Positions 25,888 through 34,220 of a stretch of DNA of 41,678 bases are shown here, piece after piece (the first letter of the stretch is position 1; every line of letters begins with the position of its first letter). The stretch lies in assembly GCA_028357285.1 (NCBI GenBank), contig JAOMWM010000003.1, positions 1 to 41,678 on the forward strand. Reading direction: 5' to 3'. The notes under the pieces were generated by a model, which did not search any database, had not been told where the DNA came from, and worked only from the letters and a program-made list of their open reading frames with translations. This stretch comes from Schleiferiaceae bacterium (GTDB taxonomy: Bacteria; Bacteroidota; Bacteroidia; Flavobacteriales; Schleiferiaceae). Made by a program: the position numbers and the translations under genes.

Positions 25888-25919
25888 AACCCGCGGTTCG
25901 AGCCGCGGGTTTTTTTTTT
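25888..25919 (+). terminator. Intrinsic terminator of the ATP synthase operon
   Basis: A GC-rich perfect 9-bp stem (AACCCGCGG / CCGCGGGTT) with loop TTCGAG is followed by about ten T residues. It ends the atpBEFHAG operon. The next 105 bases up to the HTH gene hold nothing I can interpret. Confidence 0.95.
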
Positions 25920-26024
25920 GTCAAATAGGCTCAATCGAGACAATCGTTGTGGTAAAACACTGGTAACGAGCAGAAGAATAGAATTTCTGTATACATTAGG
26001 GATCCAAACCATTATCTAAGTACC

Positions 26025-26204
26025 ATGTCACAATCTGAACTGCTCCAAAAGGAGTTTATCAGTGTAGCTGAACTCATGCAGCTTTTCGATATTTCACGTG
26101 CCACTGCGCAGCGCTTGCTTAAGTCTGGCGAGGTCGTCCATAGTAAATTAGGCGGTAAAATTATCATTCCCACGCGCCCACTCCGTGAAAAATTTGGGTT
26201 GTAG
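26025..26204 (+). CDS. Small helix-turn-helix (excisionase/MerR-like) DNA-binding protein
   Basis: This short gene encodes 59 residues beginning MSQSELLQKEFISVAELMQL. The pattern FISVAELMQLFDISRATAQR, then LLKSGEVVHSKLGGKIIIPT and a final Arg-Leu-Arg-like tail resembles HTH_17 domains found in excisionases and small regulators: a helix-turn-helix followed by a wing with a Gly-Gly turn. No integrase or mobile element is near it. It lies between the atp terminator and a histidine kinase gene 53 bp downstream. The target is unknown. Confidence 0.75.
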   Translation: MSQSELLQKEFISVAELMQLFDISRATAQRLLKSGEVVHSKLGGKIIIPTRPLREKFGL

Positions 26205-26257
26205 AAATTTCCGCAATTAGCCTTTCCGACCTGCGAGTATTGCCTTAATTTAGAAAC

Positions 26258-27679
26258 ATGGCAGTCTTAACCATCCGGGTCCGTACCTTTTTATTCATGA
26301 TGATGATTCTACTCGTGGCTTTCGTGCTTACGGGGACGTTTTCGTTGTACCATTTTAAGGCAGAGAATAAGAACTACCATTACGAGCGATTAGAGCGTAA
26401 AGCAAATGCTATTTCTTCACATATTGACTACATCACTAGCGGATATCAAGGTCAAGAATTGTCACCAACTCAATGGAAAACGGTGCTCGGCACTAGAATG
26501 GACGAGATAGGATCCATTCACAAATTAGATCTGGGGCTGTATCACCCTAATGGCGCTTTATTGGCAAGAAGCCATGTATTTGAAGCTTCTGACAAATTAT
26601 TTCCGTCTTGGGTAGAATTAAAGTCACTGACGCGTAAATCAGAATCGGACTATGCGATCGAACCAATAGAAGGCTTTTTAATAGGCACTGGAAATATCAT
26701 AAGCCCGGACAATTCCGTAGAACTTATCGTACGCGTTCCTTATGCAGTAAATGATAACAGTATTCCTGACGAAGATTATCAGTTCCTTCGTCAGCTGGGT
26801 TTTATATATGTCCTGTTATTATTAGTTGGTATTATGCTCGCCTTGATACTGTCCAATTACATCAGCCGAAACATGAGTATTGTTGGGGCGAAGTTGAAAA
26901 AGGTGCGTTTGAATCAAAGCAATGAAAAACTGACCTGGCGACACAATGATGAGATAGGTCAACTGATACAGGAATACAATTTGATGGTCGAGAAACTAGA
27001 GAAAACAGCTGTCGACTTGGCAAAGAGCGAGCGCGAAAGTGCCTGGAAGGAAATGGCTCAGCAAGTGGCCCATGAGATTAAAAATCCGCTGACACCAATG
27101 AAGCTGACGCTTCAAATGATGCAGCGCGAAAAGGATTTGGACGAGCTTCAAGACATGTCAAAGCATTTGCTCGAAGAGATAGAGGGCTTGACCTCCATTG
27201 CAGAAGCCTTCTCAAGATTTGCCCAAATGCCGTCTTTGCGTTTGGAAATACACGATATTTCTTATTTGAGTAATCGTGCAATTGCACTTTATAGTGACCG
27301 AGGCGTTCAATTCTTTTCTGATGGGCCTGTATATGCTAGCGTAGATAAAGAGCAATGGTCAAGAATCATTCATAATCTTGTTAAAAATGCGCTACAAAGT
27401 GTTCCAGAGGATCGTCAGCCAGAGATTGTGGTTCGGGTTCAGAAACAACAAGGTAAGGGCATCATATCCGTGAGTGATAATGGAACCGGCATTCCTGATG
27501 AAATGAAAGAACGTGTTTTTGAGCCCAATTTTACAACGAAAAGTTCCGGAATGGGGTTAGGACTAGCCATGGTTAGAAATCTCATTCAAAACTTTGGCGG
27601 AACCATCGCTTTTGAAAACGGAAAACTAGGCGCCGCCTTCACTATTATCATACCTACACAGCAAAACAACCTATCTTAA
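26258..27679 (+). CDS. Membrane sensor histidine kinase
   Basis: The 473-residue kinase has two membrane helices (about 9-31 and 181-199) that enclose a periplasmic sensor domain of some 150 residues. A HAMP-like linker (about 200-255) precedes the kinase core. The phospho-accepting His is H272 in QQVAHEIKNPLTPMKL, an HEIKNPLTP form seen in NtrY-type kinases. The N box IIHNLVKNALQSV, G1 box SVSDNGTGIPDEM and G2 box GMGLGLAMVRNLIQNFGG are intact. No response regulator is adjacent. The crotonase gene starts directly at its stop, so they are cotranscribed. Confidence 0.93.
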   Translation: MAVLTIRVRTFLFMMMILLVAFVLTGTFSLYHFKAENKNYHYERLERKANAISSHIDYITSGYQGQELSPTQWKTVLGTRMDEIGSIHKLDLGLYHPNGALLARSHVFEASDKLFPSWVELKSLTRKSESDYAIEPIEGFLIGTGNIISPDNSVELIVRVPYAVNDNSIPDEDYQFLRQLGFIYVLLLLVGIMLALILSNYISRNMSIVGAKLKKVRLNQSNEKLTWRHNDEIGQLIQEYNLMVEKLEKTAVDLAKSERESAWKEMAQQVAHEIKNPLTPMKLTLQMMQREKDLDELQDMSKHLLEEIEGLTSIAEAFSRFAQMPSLRLEIHDISYLSNRAIALYSDRGVQFFSDGPVYASVDKEQWSRIIHNLVKNALQSVPEDRQPEIVVRVQKQQGKGIISVSDNGTGIPDEMKERVFEPNFTTKSSGMGLGLAMVRNLIQNFGGTIAFENGKLGAAFTIIIPTQQNNLS

Positions 27680-28456
27680 ATGGAAAACCTGCAACTTACC
27701 GTTTCTGACGGCATCGCGACGCTAGTCATTAACCGACCGAAACAACTTAACGCGCTAAACAAACAAACGTTATCAGAAATTAACGAGGCTTTTGAATCTA
27801 TGCGAAATAATGACGCCGTTAAGGTGGTTATTATGACCGGGTCAGGGGAAAAGGCCTTCGTTGCGGGTGCCGACATTAAGGAATTCGCCGATTTTTCTGG
27901 CGCTGAAGGATCGGATCTTGCAAAGACTGGTCATATGACCGTATTCAATGTGATTGAAGAATTTTCAAAGCCTGTTATTGTGGCGATCAATGGATTTGCA
28001 TTAGGAGGTGGTTTAGAATTAGCCATGGCTGCTCATGTGCGGATTGCTTCTGATAATGCGGGTATGGGCCTCCCAGAGACTTCCTTAGGCGTTATTCCTG
28101 GGTATGGAGGTACACAACGCCTTCCGCAACTCATAGGGAAAGGACGCGCCTTAGAAATGATATTTAGTGCAAAAATGATTGATGCCTCTACAGCGCTAAA
28201 CTATGGATTAGTGAATGCAGTGGTTCCGCAAGAAACACTTAAATCGACTGCTGAAAAGATGGCGCATGACTTTATGAAAAACAGCATTGTAGCCATGGGG
28301 TATGCCATTGAGGCGGTAAACGCGGGTATGCTTGAAGGCGCTATTGGGTATGATGTGGAAGTACAGGCTTTTGGCGATTGTTTTGAAACGGCAGATTTTA
28401 AGGAAGGAACCACGGCATTTCTAGAAAAACGCAAACCAAAATTCCCTGGTGCTTAG
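27680..28456 (+). CDS. Enoyl-CoA hydratase/isomerase (crotonase)
   Basis: The 258-residue enzyme belongs to the crotonase family. The oxyanion-hole segments AFVAGADIKEF and NGFALGGGLELAMAAHVRIAS are present. Both catalytic acids of a hydratase are kept, E113 (in GGLELA) and E133 (in GLPETSLG). It probably hydrates enoyl-CoA in beta-oxidation, although crotonases vary widely in substrate. The ATG follows the kinase stop with no gap, and its own stop directly precedes the next ATG. Confidence 0.92.
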   Translation: MENLQLTVSDGIATLVINRPKQLNALNKQTLSEINEAFESMRNNDAVKVVIMTGSGEKAFVAGADIKEFADFSGAEGSDLAKTGHMTVFNVIEEFSKPVIVAINGFALGGGLELAMAAHVRIASDNAGMGLPETSLGVIPGYGGTQRLPQLIGKGRALEMIFSAKMIDASTALNYGLVNAVVPQETLKSTAEKMAHDFMKNSIVAMGYAIEAVNAGMLEGAIGYDVEVQAFGDCFETADFKEGTTAFLEKRKPKFPGA

Positions 28457-29110
28457 ATGAGTAAAACGCACTGGATACCAGTAGCACAGGAGCAAAGAGT
28501 AGAATCGCTTGGCGCCCTTTCTGAGGCGACGAAACACGTTTGGGTGGGTCTTCATGGATACGGCCAATTGGTCCAATTCTTTGCCCGCCATTTTCGTTCA
28601 CTGGTCACCGAAGAGCGGGCCTTTGTTTTTCCTCAAGGGCCACATAAATTTTACCTCAACGGTGTTCACGGGCGTGTAGGCGCTTCATGGATGACCAAAG
28701 ACCAGCGATTGGTAGACATTGCTAACCAGCGCATCTACCTGGGATTCGTGTTTCAGTGGATTAAACAGCATGCGCCAAAAGCGACCATTCATTGTATCGG
28801 GTTTTCCCAAGGCGTAGCTACTATCATGCGCTGCATAGGCCACGAAGATGTACAGCCTTCTTCACTATTGGCTTGGGCAGGAAGCTGGCCGCCAGATCTT
28901 AACGAAACGAACAGAGCAGCATTAGAAAAGCTTAGGTTTAAAGCGTGTTTTGGATCGCAGGACGAATACATCACGACCGAGAAGCAGCATGAAATGATAG
29001 GCTACTATCTAGAAAAGTATAACTTCGAACCCATGGTGAGCGTGTATGAAGGAGGCCACTCTTTTGACGCGGAAAAACTGGCCCAGGAAATCGCCACTTT
29101 AGAAAAATAA
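28457..29110 (+). CDS. Alpha/beta hydrolase (carboxylesterase/phospholipase type)
   Basis: The 217-residue protein has the alpha/beta hydrolase layout: oxyanion loop VGLHGYGQ near residue 30, nucleophile S117 in GFSQG, acid D169 in FGSQDEY and H201 in EGGHSF. This resembles the phospholipase/carboxylesterase (Abhydrolase_2) group. There is no signal peptide, so it should be cytosolic. The substrate is unknown. It directly abuts the crotonase gene. Confidence 0.85.
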   Translation: MSKTHWIPVAQEQRVESLGALSEATKHVWVGLHGYGQLVQFFARHFRSLVTEERAFVFPQGPHKFYLNGVHGRVGASWMTKDQRLVDIANQRIYLGFVFQWIKQHAPKATIHCIGFSQGVATIMRCIGHEDVQPSSLLAWAGSWPPDLNETNRAALEKLRFKACFGSQDEYITTEKQHEMIGYYLEKYNFEPMVSVYEGGHSFDAEKLAQEIATLEK

Positions 29111-29123
29111 CGAATACCTAATT

Positions 29124-30377
29124 ATGCACGAAGTACATCCTCTAATTACTAATGATGCCACACTCTTTGGAATTTTGGCGGCCATGCTGGGCGCTATATT
29201 TTACACTTCAAAAAGCGAACATCCTGCATTCAAAAAGTTTTATAGCGTTATACCAGCACTCTTATTGTGCTACTTTTTACCATCCCTACTTACCACATTC
29301 GAAATAATAGATCCGAAGCAGAGCCGGTTGTATTTTATGGCGAGCCGCTACCTGTTACCAGCGGCATTGATTTTATTAACGCTTAGTATTGATTTCGGCG
29401 AGGTGAAGAAATTAGGCCCTAAGGCGCTTATTATGTTCTTTACCGGTACCGTTGGGGTGGTGATTGGCGGTCCATTAAGTATTTTATTATTTAGCGTGAT
29501 TGCTCCGGATATCGTAGGCGCTAACCCAGAGGAGATTTGGCGTGGAATGACGACTGTAGCGGGATCCTGGATAGGAGGCGGTGCTAATCAGGCGGCTATG
29601 AAAGAAGTTTTTGAGGTCAGTGAAGACATCTTTAGCGCCATGGTGACTGTGGATGTTTTGGTCGCAGAGTTGTGGATGGCATTTTTACTTATTGGTGTGG
29701 CAAAGCATAAAAACATTGATAAAGCCTTTAAGGCCGATGCTTCAGCGGTAGATTCCCTTCAGAATAAGATGGAGGCCTACACCGCTAGCATTAGCAAGGT
29801 CACCTCATTTAACGATCTCATTTACATTTTAGCATTGGCTTTTGGAGCGACCGGTTTGGCGCATTGGATGAGCGACGGAATAGCTCCTTACATAGGCGAA
29901 CACTATCCTATTCTTGCAAAATTCAGCTTGACTTCTGGCTTTTTCTGGCTGGTTGTTATCGCCACAACTATAGGTATTGGACTAAGCTTTACAAAAGCAC
30001 GCACACTAGAAGGCGCAGGAGCGTCAAAAGTGGGTAGTGTTTTCATTTACATTCTAGTTGCCACTATCGGTATGAGCATGAACGTGATGGAGATTTTCCA
30101 TAAACCGGGTTTGTTCGCTGTGGGATTGGTGTGGATGATGATACACGTGGGTCTTATGTTCATTGTTGCAAAAATTATCCGTGCCCCCTATTTCTTTCTA
30201 GCCGTCGGCTCAAAAGCAAATATCGGTGGAGCGGCAAGTGCACCGGTTGTTGCGGCTGCATTCCACCCGGCTTTAGCGCCAGTTGGTGTGCTTTTAGCAG
30301 TCTTAGGGTATGCATTAGGCACGTACGGAGCATACATCTGTGGACTGTTAATGCAAGCTTCTGCAGGAGTTTACTAA
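29124..30377 (+). CDS. DUF819 family membrane protein
   Basis: The 417-residue protein has about ten or more membrane helices. Two related Gly/Ala-rich segments, GSWIGGGANQAAMKEVFEV and GSKANIGGAASAPVVAAAF, look like an internal duplication with a substrate or ion path, as in the DUF819 (YjcL) family. Its function is not firmly established; a transporter is likely from the fold. It follows the hydrolase by 13 bp. Confidence 0.85.
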   Translation: MHEVHPLITNDATLFGILAAMLGAIFYTSKSEHPAFKKFYSVIPALLLCYFLPSLLTTFEIIDPKQSRLYFMASRYLLPAALILLTLSIDFGEVKKLGPKALIMFFTGTVGVVIGGPLSILLFSVIAPDIVGANPEEIWRGMTTVAGSWIGGGANQAAMKEVFEVSEDIFSAMVTVDVLVAELWMAFLLIGVAKHKNIDKAFKADASAVDSLQNKMEAYTASISKVTSFNDLIYILALAFGATGLAHWMSDGIAPYIGEHYPILAKFSLTSGFFWLVVIATTIGIGLSFTKARTLEGAGASKVGSVFIYILVATIGMSMNVMEIFHKPGLFAVGLVWMMIHVGLMFIVAKIIRAPYFFLAVGSKANIGGAASAPVVAAAFHPALAPVGVLLAVLGYALGTYGAYICGLLMQASAGVY

Positions 30378-30388
30378 AGGACTGGTAG

Positions 30389-30895
30389 ATGCGGGTTGAA
30401 TTACCAAAAGAGAAAGTTTTTCCCATGCCTTTTCGGTTTTGGTTAATTCTCACGGTATCTATTATTCTTCCATTCTTCAGCGGAATGCATCCCGCAATTT
30501 TCGTTTTTTGGTTGATTGGGCTTTGGGGAGTGACCGCGCGACGTGGGACAACCCTTCGTAGTACGGATCAAAAAATGTTTCGCTATTATTCGGTGTACGG
30601 CATTCACTTAGGGAGTTGGGAACCCATTACACCAAACGCAGGAGTGGTCGTTTTAGGTGAGCAGCAGTCCGTTCGACAAACCAGTTACGCTGGAGTAATG
30701 CGTTATCAGGAGCATACGGGCGTTGCATTGTATTTAGTTAATGCAAGTCACCGGGAAAAGCTGTTGTTAGCGCGGGTGGTAAAAAGAGATGAATTGGACC
30801 CTTATGTAAAGGTGCTAGAAGAAGAGTTTAAACTTAAATTGGTAAGGTTTTCTCCGGCTATTTCGGCGAAGACGAAAGCAAGAAGAAAGCGATGA
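30389..30895 (+). CDS. Membrane protein of unknown function
   Basis: The 168-residue product has two closely spaced hydrophobic helices (FWLILTVSIILPFFSGM and AIFVFWLIGLWGV). A cytoplasmic domain of about 110 residues follows, rich in beta-strand-like sequence, with a basic tail ending KTKARRKR. The middle segment, GSWEPITPNAGVVVLGEQQ, resembles PH-like or membrane-linked domains only loosely. It overlaps the M28 peptidase start by 4 bp (ATGA). I do not recognise the family. Confidence 0.7.
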   Translation: MRVELPKEKVFPMPFRFWLILTVSIILPFFSGMHPAIFVFWLIGLWGVTARRGTTLRSTDQKMFRYYSVYGIHLGSWEPITPNAGVVVLGEQQSVRQTSYAGVMRYQEHTGVALYLVNASHREKLLLARVVKRDELDPYVKVLEEEFKLKLVRFSPAISAKTKARRKR

Positions 30896-32256
30896 TGAAA
30901 TTTAGAGTATTAGCCGTTTTGGCACTAGTAGGATTTAGCGCAGCGTCACAAGTTGATACCGATAAGGCGGCGGTAATAAAATCCATTTATACCGAAGCAT
31001 TGGGTGAGCAGCAGGGTTACGAATGGCTGCGGTACATGTGTGAAGAAATTGGTCCGCGTCCCAGCGGTTCGGAGGCGGCAAATGAAGCAGCGCGCTGGGC
31101 AAAACACACAATGATGGAGGCCGGAGCGGATACAGTATGGCTCCAGGAAGTTGAAGTACCGAAATGGTACAGAGGAGAAGAATGGTCTAAGGTCTATGCG
31201 GGTGGAGAGCCTGTTTCACTTCCAACCACGGCGCTGGGGGGATCCGTGCCTACCCCAAAAGAAGGCATTCGCGCTGAGGTCGTAGAGGTTGGTTCATTTG
31301 AGGAATTAGAAGAATTAGGAAGAGAGGGAGTGGAAGGCAAGATTGTCTTTTACAACACCTATATGGACCACAGCCTCATAAGTACATTTAATGCCTATGG
31401 CGGAGCAGTAAAATACCGTTGGGCAGGAGCGATGGAAGCGGGTAAATATGGTGCCGCAGCAACAGTACTTCGCTCAGTTACGCTATTGCGCGATGATTTG
31501 CCGCATACAGGAGCGATGAGTTATGGCGACAGCGATGTGAAGATTCCTTCAGCAGCCATTTCCTGGCAGGCAGCGGATAAATTGGACCACCTTTTAGGCA
31601 ACGGTCAAAAGGTTGAATTAGAGTTGTTGTTAGATTGCGGCGTTCAAGGCACAGCAAAAAATTACAATGTAATCGCAGATTTTAAGGGCACAGACAAGGC
31701 CGACGAGATTATGCTCGTAGGTGGTCATATTGATTCCTGGGATTTGGGCCAAGGGGCTCAAGATGACGGCGCGGGATGTGCGCATGCTATGCAGGTTCCG
31801 AATCTCTTGAAAGAAGTCGGTTATGCGCATCACAGAACCATTCGCGTGGTGTTGTGGGCGAATGAAGAGTTTGGATTGGATGGCGCTAAGGAATATGCGA
31901 ATTGGGCCCGAATGAATAACGTGCACCATTGGGTCGCGCTTGAGAGTGATGGAGGTGCAGGTGTGCCGCGCGGCTTCGGGGTTGGCGCGAGTGATGAATG
32001 GGTTGAAAAAGTGAAAGAGCTAAAGCCGTATTTTGTGCCTTATGGCTTGCATGAATTTGCAAAAGGCGGCGGTGGTGCAGATTTATCTCCACTACGAGGA
32101 TACGACAAGGTGTTTATAGGTTTCCGCCCAGACAGTCAGCGTTATTTTGATTTTCACCACAGTGCACGTGATCGAATTGACGCGATTCACCCACGCAGTT
32201 TAGAGATGGGATCCGCAAGTATTGCATCGCTATTTTATTTACTCGACACGGAATAA
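30892..32256 (+). CDS. M28 family metallopeptidase (carboxypeptidase Q-like)
   Basis: The 454-residue secreted enzyme has a signal peptide (FRVLAVLALVGFSAASQ). The M28 domain has all zinc residues: H279 and D281 in GGHIDSWD, D291 in QGAQDDGAG, E325/E326 in WANEEFG, D353 in LESDGG and His in HHSARDRID. The GGHIDSWDLGQGAQDDGAG stretch closely resembles human carboxypeptidase Q (plasma glutamate carboxypeptidase). A PA-like insert lies between the N-terminus and the catalytic part. It probably trims peptides in the periplasm or outside the cell. Confidence 0.92.
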   Translation: MMKFRVLAVLALVGFSAASQVDTDKAAVIKSIYTEALGEQQGYEWLRYMCEEIGPRPSGSEAANEAARWAKHTMMEAGADTVWLQEVEVPKWYRGEEWSKVYAGGEPVSLPTTALGGSVPTPKEGIRAEVVEVGSFEELEELGREGVEGKIVFYNTYMDHSLISTFNAYGGAVKYRWAGAMEAGKYGAAATVLRSVTLLRDDLPHTGAMSYGDSDVKIPSAAISWQAADKLDHLLGNGQKVELELLLDCGVQGTAKNYNVIADFKGTDKADEIMLVGGHIDSWDLGQGAQDDGAGCAHAMQVPNLLKEVGYAHHRTIRVVLWANEEFGLDGAKEYANWARMNNVHHWVALESDGGAGVPRGFGVGASDEWVEKVKELKPYFVPYGLHEFAKGGGGADLSPLRGYDKVFIGFRPDSQRYFDFHHSARDRIDAIHPRSLEMGSASIASLFYLLDTE

Positions 32257-32385
32257 AAGAACACGTCTTACATGAGACAAAATGTGGTTTTATTGAAAAG
32301 ATATGAGAGCCAGGTTACCTAAGTATTAATAATTATACCTAGATTTGAAATAACTTAAGAGTAGCTTAGGTTTATTGGTTTGGTT

Positions 32386-32413
32386 AAACCCCGTCTTCGG
32401 ACGGGGTTTTTTT
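32386..32413. terminator. Bidirectional terminator with UUCG tetraloop
   Basis: AAACCCCGTC pairs with GACGGGGTTT around a TTCG loop closed by C-G, the very stable cUUCGg form, followed by a run of T residues. It lies between the convergent M28 and DUF5777 genes. The rest of this 172-bp gap holds nothing I can interpret. Confidence 0.93.
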
Positions 32414-32428
32414 ATGTCCATATGACAC

Positions 32429-33316
32429 TTACTGCTTTACAGTAAACACTCTTGATATATTAAAACCTAGAAAAAGGCTTCCGTTTGCTGCGCTGTAGGG
32501 ATTCTGTGCCATCCATAAAGGATCGCTCATTGCGCGTGTGTTGCTCAGATGAAATTGGAAAACATGTCCTCCAGTTTCTATATCTACACCTACGCTCAAT
32601 GGATTATGAAATCGCTCTTCCGTAGCCCCTGAACCATAACTGTGGTTGGAAGAAAAAGCGTATTCACTAGTCAAAGCGATTCGATTGTTAAGCTTATAAC
32701 GACCGCCAATAAAAAGGTGGTAGGTATCGTTCGGATCCTCGGGACCGGGAACTAGGTTCCAATGAACGATGCTCGGCGCTAAAACAAGGCTGAGGTTCTC
32801 ATTAAACTTTCTTGCAAACACTGCCTGGTGATGGTACGATAAACGATCGCTCATGTAATGATCTATACCGTCAGTATAACGAGCGCCACGGTAATTAAAG
32901 GCAGAATACAGGGTGATACTAAAGGGGAAAGCATTCGCACCTGTTTTTTGACGAAGTGCCCGGTATTTAACAAAGGCATCTGAAGTTTTAAGCACAGAGG
33001 ACCGGCCTATTCCAACATTGAGACGGTCAGTAAAGCCATAGTCTAGCTGCATTCGTATGTGTGCATTGTCTAAACCAAAGAAATTGTAGAGGTATTCATC
33101 GGTAAAGCTTCCGAATCGGTGAGAGATAATGTATTGTAGCACACCTTTCCCTGGAGTTTCATTCGTCTGGCCATTTAATAATTTCGTTCCCTTGAAGGTT
33201 GCATAGGTATATTGAGTAGACTCTGTTTCTTCGTCTAACAAATCAAATATATCTTCTTGGGCAGTGGCGATTAAGGCGCTTAGTGAAAGGATGAAAATGT
33301 AGCGTAACTGGCGCAT
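32429..33316 (-). CDS. DUF5777-type outer-membrane beta-barrel protein
   Basis: The 295-residue product has a signal peptide (about residues 1-19). Alternating hydrophobic strands follow, such as GKGVLQYIISHRFGSF and DYGFTDRLNVGIGRSS, and it ends in FLGFNISRVFTVKQ, which looks like a barrel C-terminal strand. This matches the DUF5777 beta-barrel family of Bacteroidota. It starts at the YceI stop (TAATG). In other Bacteroidota the same barrel, a YceI protein and a c-type cytochrome occur together, suggesting a shared envelope electron-transfer or binding role. Confidence 0.83.
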   Translation of the reverse strand: MRQLRYIFILSLSALIATAQEDIFDLLDEETESTQYTYATFKGTKLLNGQTNETPGKGVLQYIISHRFGSFTDEYLYNFFGLDNAHIRMQLDYGFTDRLNVGIGRSSVLKTSDAFVKYRALRQKTGANAFPFSITLYSAFNYRGARYTDGIDHYMSDRLSYHHQAVFARKFNENLSLVLAPSIVHWNLVPGPEDPNDTYHLFIGGRYKLNNRIALTSEYAFSSNHSYGSGATEERFHNPLSVGVDIETGGHVFQFHLSNTRAMSDPLWMAQNPYSAANGSLFLGFNISRVFTVKQ

Positions 33317-33825
33317 TATCTTGAAGTGTTCTTTAGTGTTGCTTGGACTTGAATCGATGCCGTTTTCGAAATTTTATTTGCCACGGCGCTTGGAATTTTT
33401 ACTTCGTAGTCTGCTAAGGTGATATCGAAAGAGGTGACTAAAACATAGTTTCCCTCTTCTTGATCTAAGCGAGCCGGTACCGTAATTTCCTTTGTAATGC
33501 CGTGAATAGTAAGTCCGCCAGCGACAGAGCCTTCGTTGTAGGTCCCTTTAAACGAGGCCTTTGGATACTTCTCGCTTTCAACATAATTTTCATTAAAGTG
33601 CTCCTGCATCAAAGCTCTTTTGAATTGGAAAGAAGTCATTAAAACCTGCACTCCAATTTTACCTGTATTCGCATCATAAACGGCTGATCCACTTTCGGTG
33701 AAGGCTTCTATGTCTTCTAGAGGAGAACCGGCGTCAAAATCAAGTCTGGCTTCACGGGTTAAATACTGTTGCGCAGAAACGAATGTGCTAGACAAGAGCA
33801 GCGCAGTTAATATAATGTTCTTCAT
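33316..33825 (-). CDS. YceI family protein
   Basis: The 169-residue secreted protein has a signal peptide ending near FVSAQ. It follows the YceI pattern: FQFKRALMQEHFNENYVESEKYPKASF in the middle and GGLTIHGITKEITVPARL, forming a lipocalin-like barrel that binds polyisoprenoid or amphiphilic molecules in known members. It lies 5 bp after the cytochrome gene and overlaps the DUF5777 start. The ligand here is unknown. Confidence 0.9.
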   Translation of the reverse strand: MKNIILTALLLSSTFVSAQQYLTREARLDFDAGSPLEDIEAFTESGSAVYDANTGKIGVQVLMTSFQFKRALMQEHFNENYVESEKYPKASFKGTYNEGSVAGGLTIHGITKEITVPARLDQEEGNYVLVTSFDITLADYEVKIPSAVANKISKTASIQVQATLKNTSR

Positions 33826-33830
33826 AGCTA

Positions 33831-34220
33831 TTAATTATTAGGTGCGCCTTCTCCAATCCACGATTGCAATTTGCTGATGTCGCAATCACTTAAAGCACCA
33901 CTCGGCGGCATTAACAGGGGATCCCCAGCGCTTCGCGTCATTCTGTCTATAAGTGATCCATTAAGGGCAGCAGCAGCGGTATTCTGATGTCCACTTAAGA
34001 TGAGACCACCATTTGCTGACATTCCGTTATGACAGCCTTCACAGTTCTGACCAATAAGAGCTTTAATGTCTTGGCTAAAAGTCACCGCTGCGGTGTCGCA
34101 TGCAGCAGTATTTCCATAGGAATCGACACTATTATCGTACGTGCAATGGGTTAACAACAGCAGCGCTACGGCAAATGGCAGTATTAGGTATTTATATGTA
34201 TTCGCGCTCTGTTGCATCAT
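33831..34220 (-). CDS. Monohaem c-type cytochrome lipoprotein
   Basis: The 129-residue product has a signal with Cys in LLTHCTYDN, probably a lipoprotein anchor. One haem-binding motif CEGCH follows, and a PLLMPPSGA segment supplies a likely Met axial ligand. The size fits a small periplasm-facing cytochrome domain. Its start follows directly after the helicase stop, so it appears to be cotranscribed with that unrelated gene, then with YceI and DUF5777. Confidence 0.88.
   Translation of the reverse strand: MMQQSANTYKYLILPFAVALLLLTHCTYDNSVDSYGNTAACDTAAVTFSQDIKALIGQNCEGCHNGMSANGGLILSGHQNTAAAALNGSLIDRMTRSAGDPLLMPPSGALSDCDISKLQSWIGEGAPNN

Noticed and set aside
26025-26204. Excisionase of a mobile element
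   Set aside because: No integrase, attachment repeats or foreign genes are near; the HTH is more likely a chromosomal regulator.
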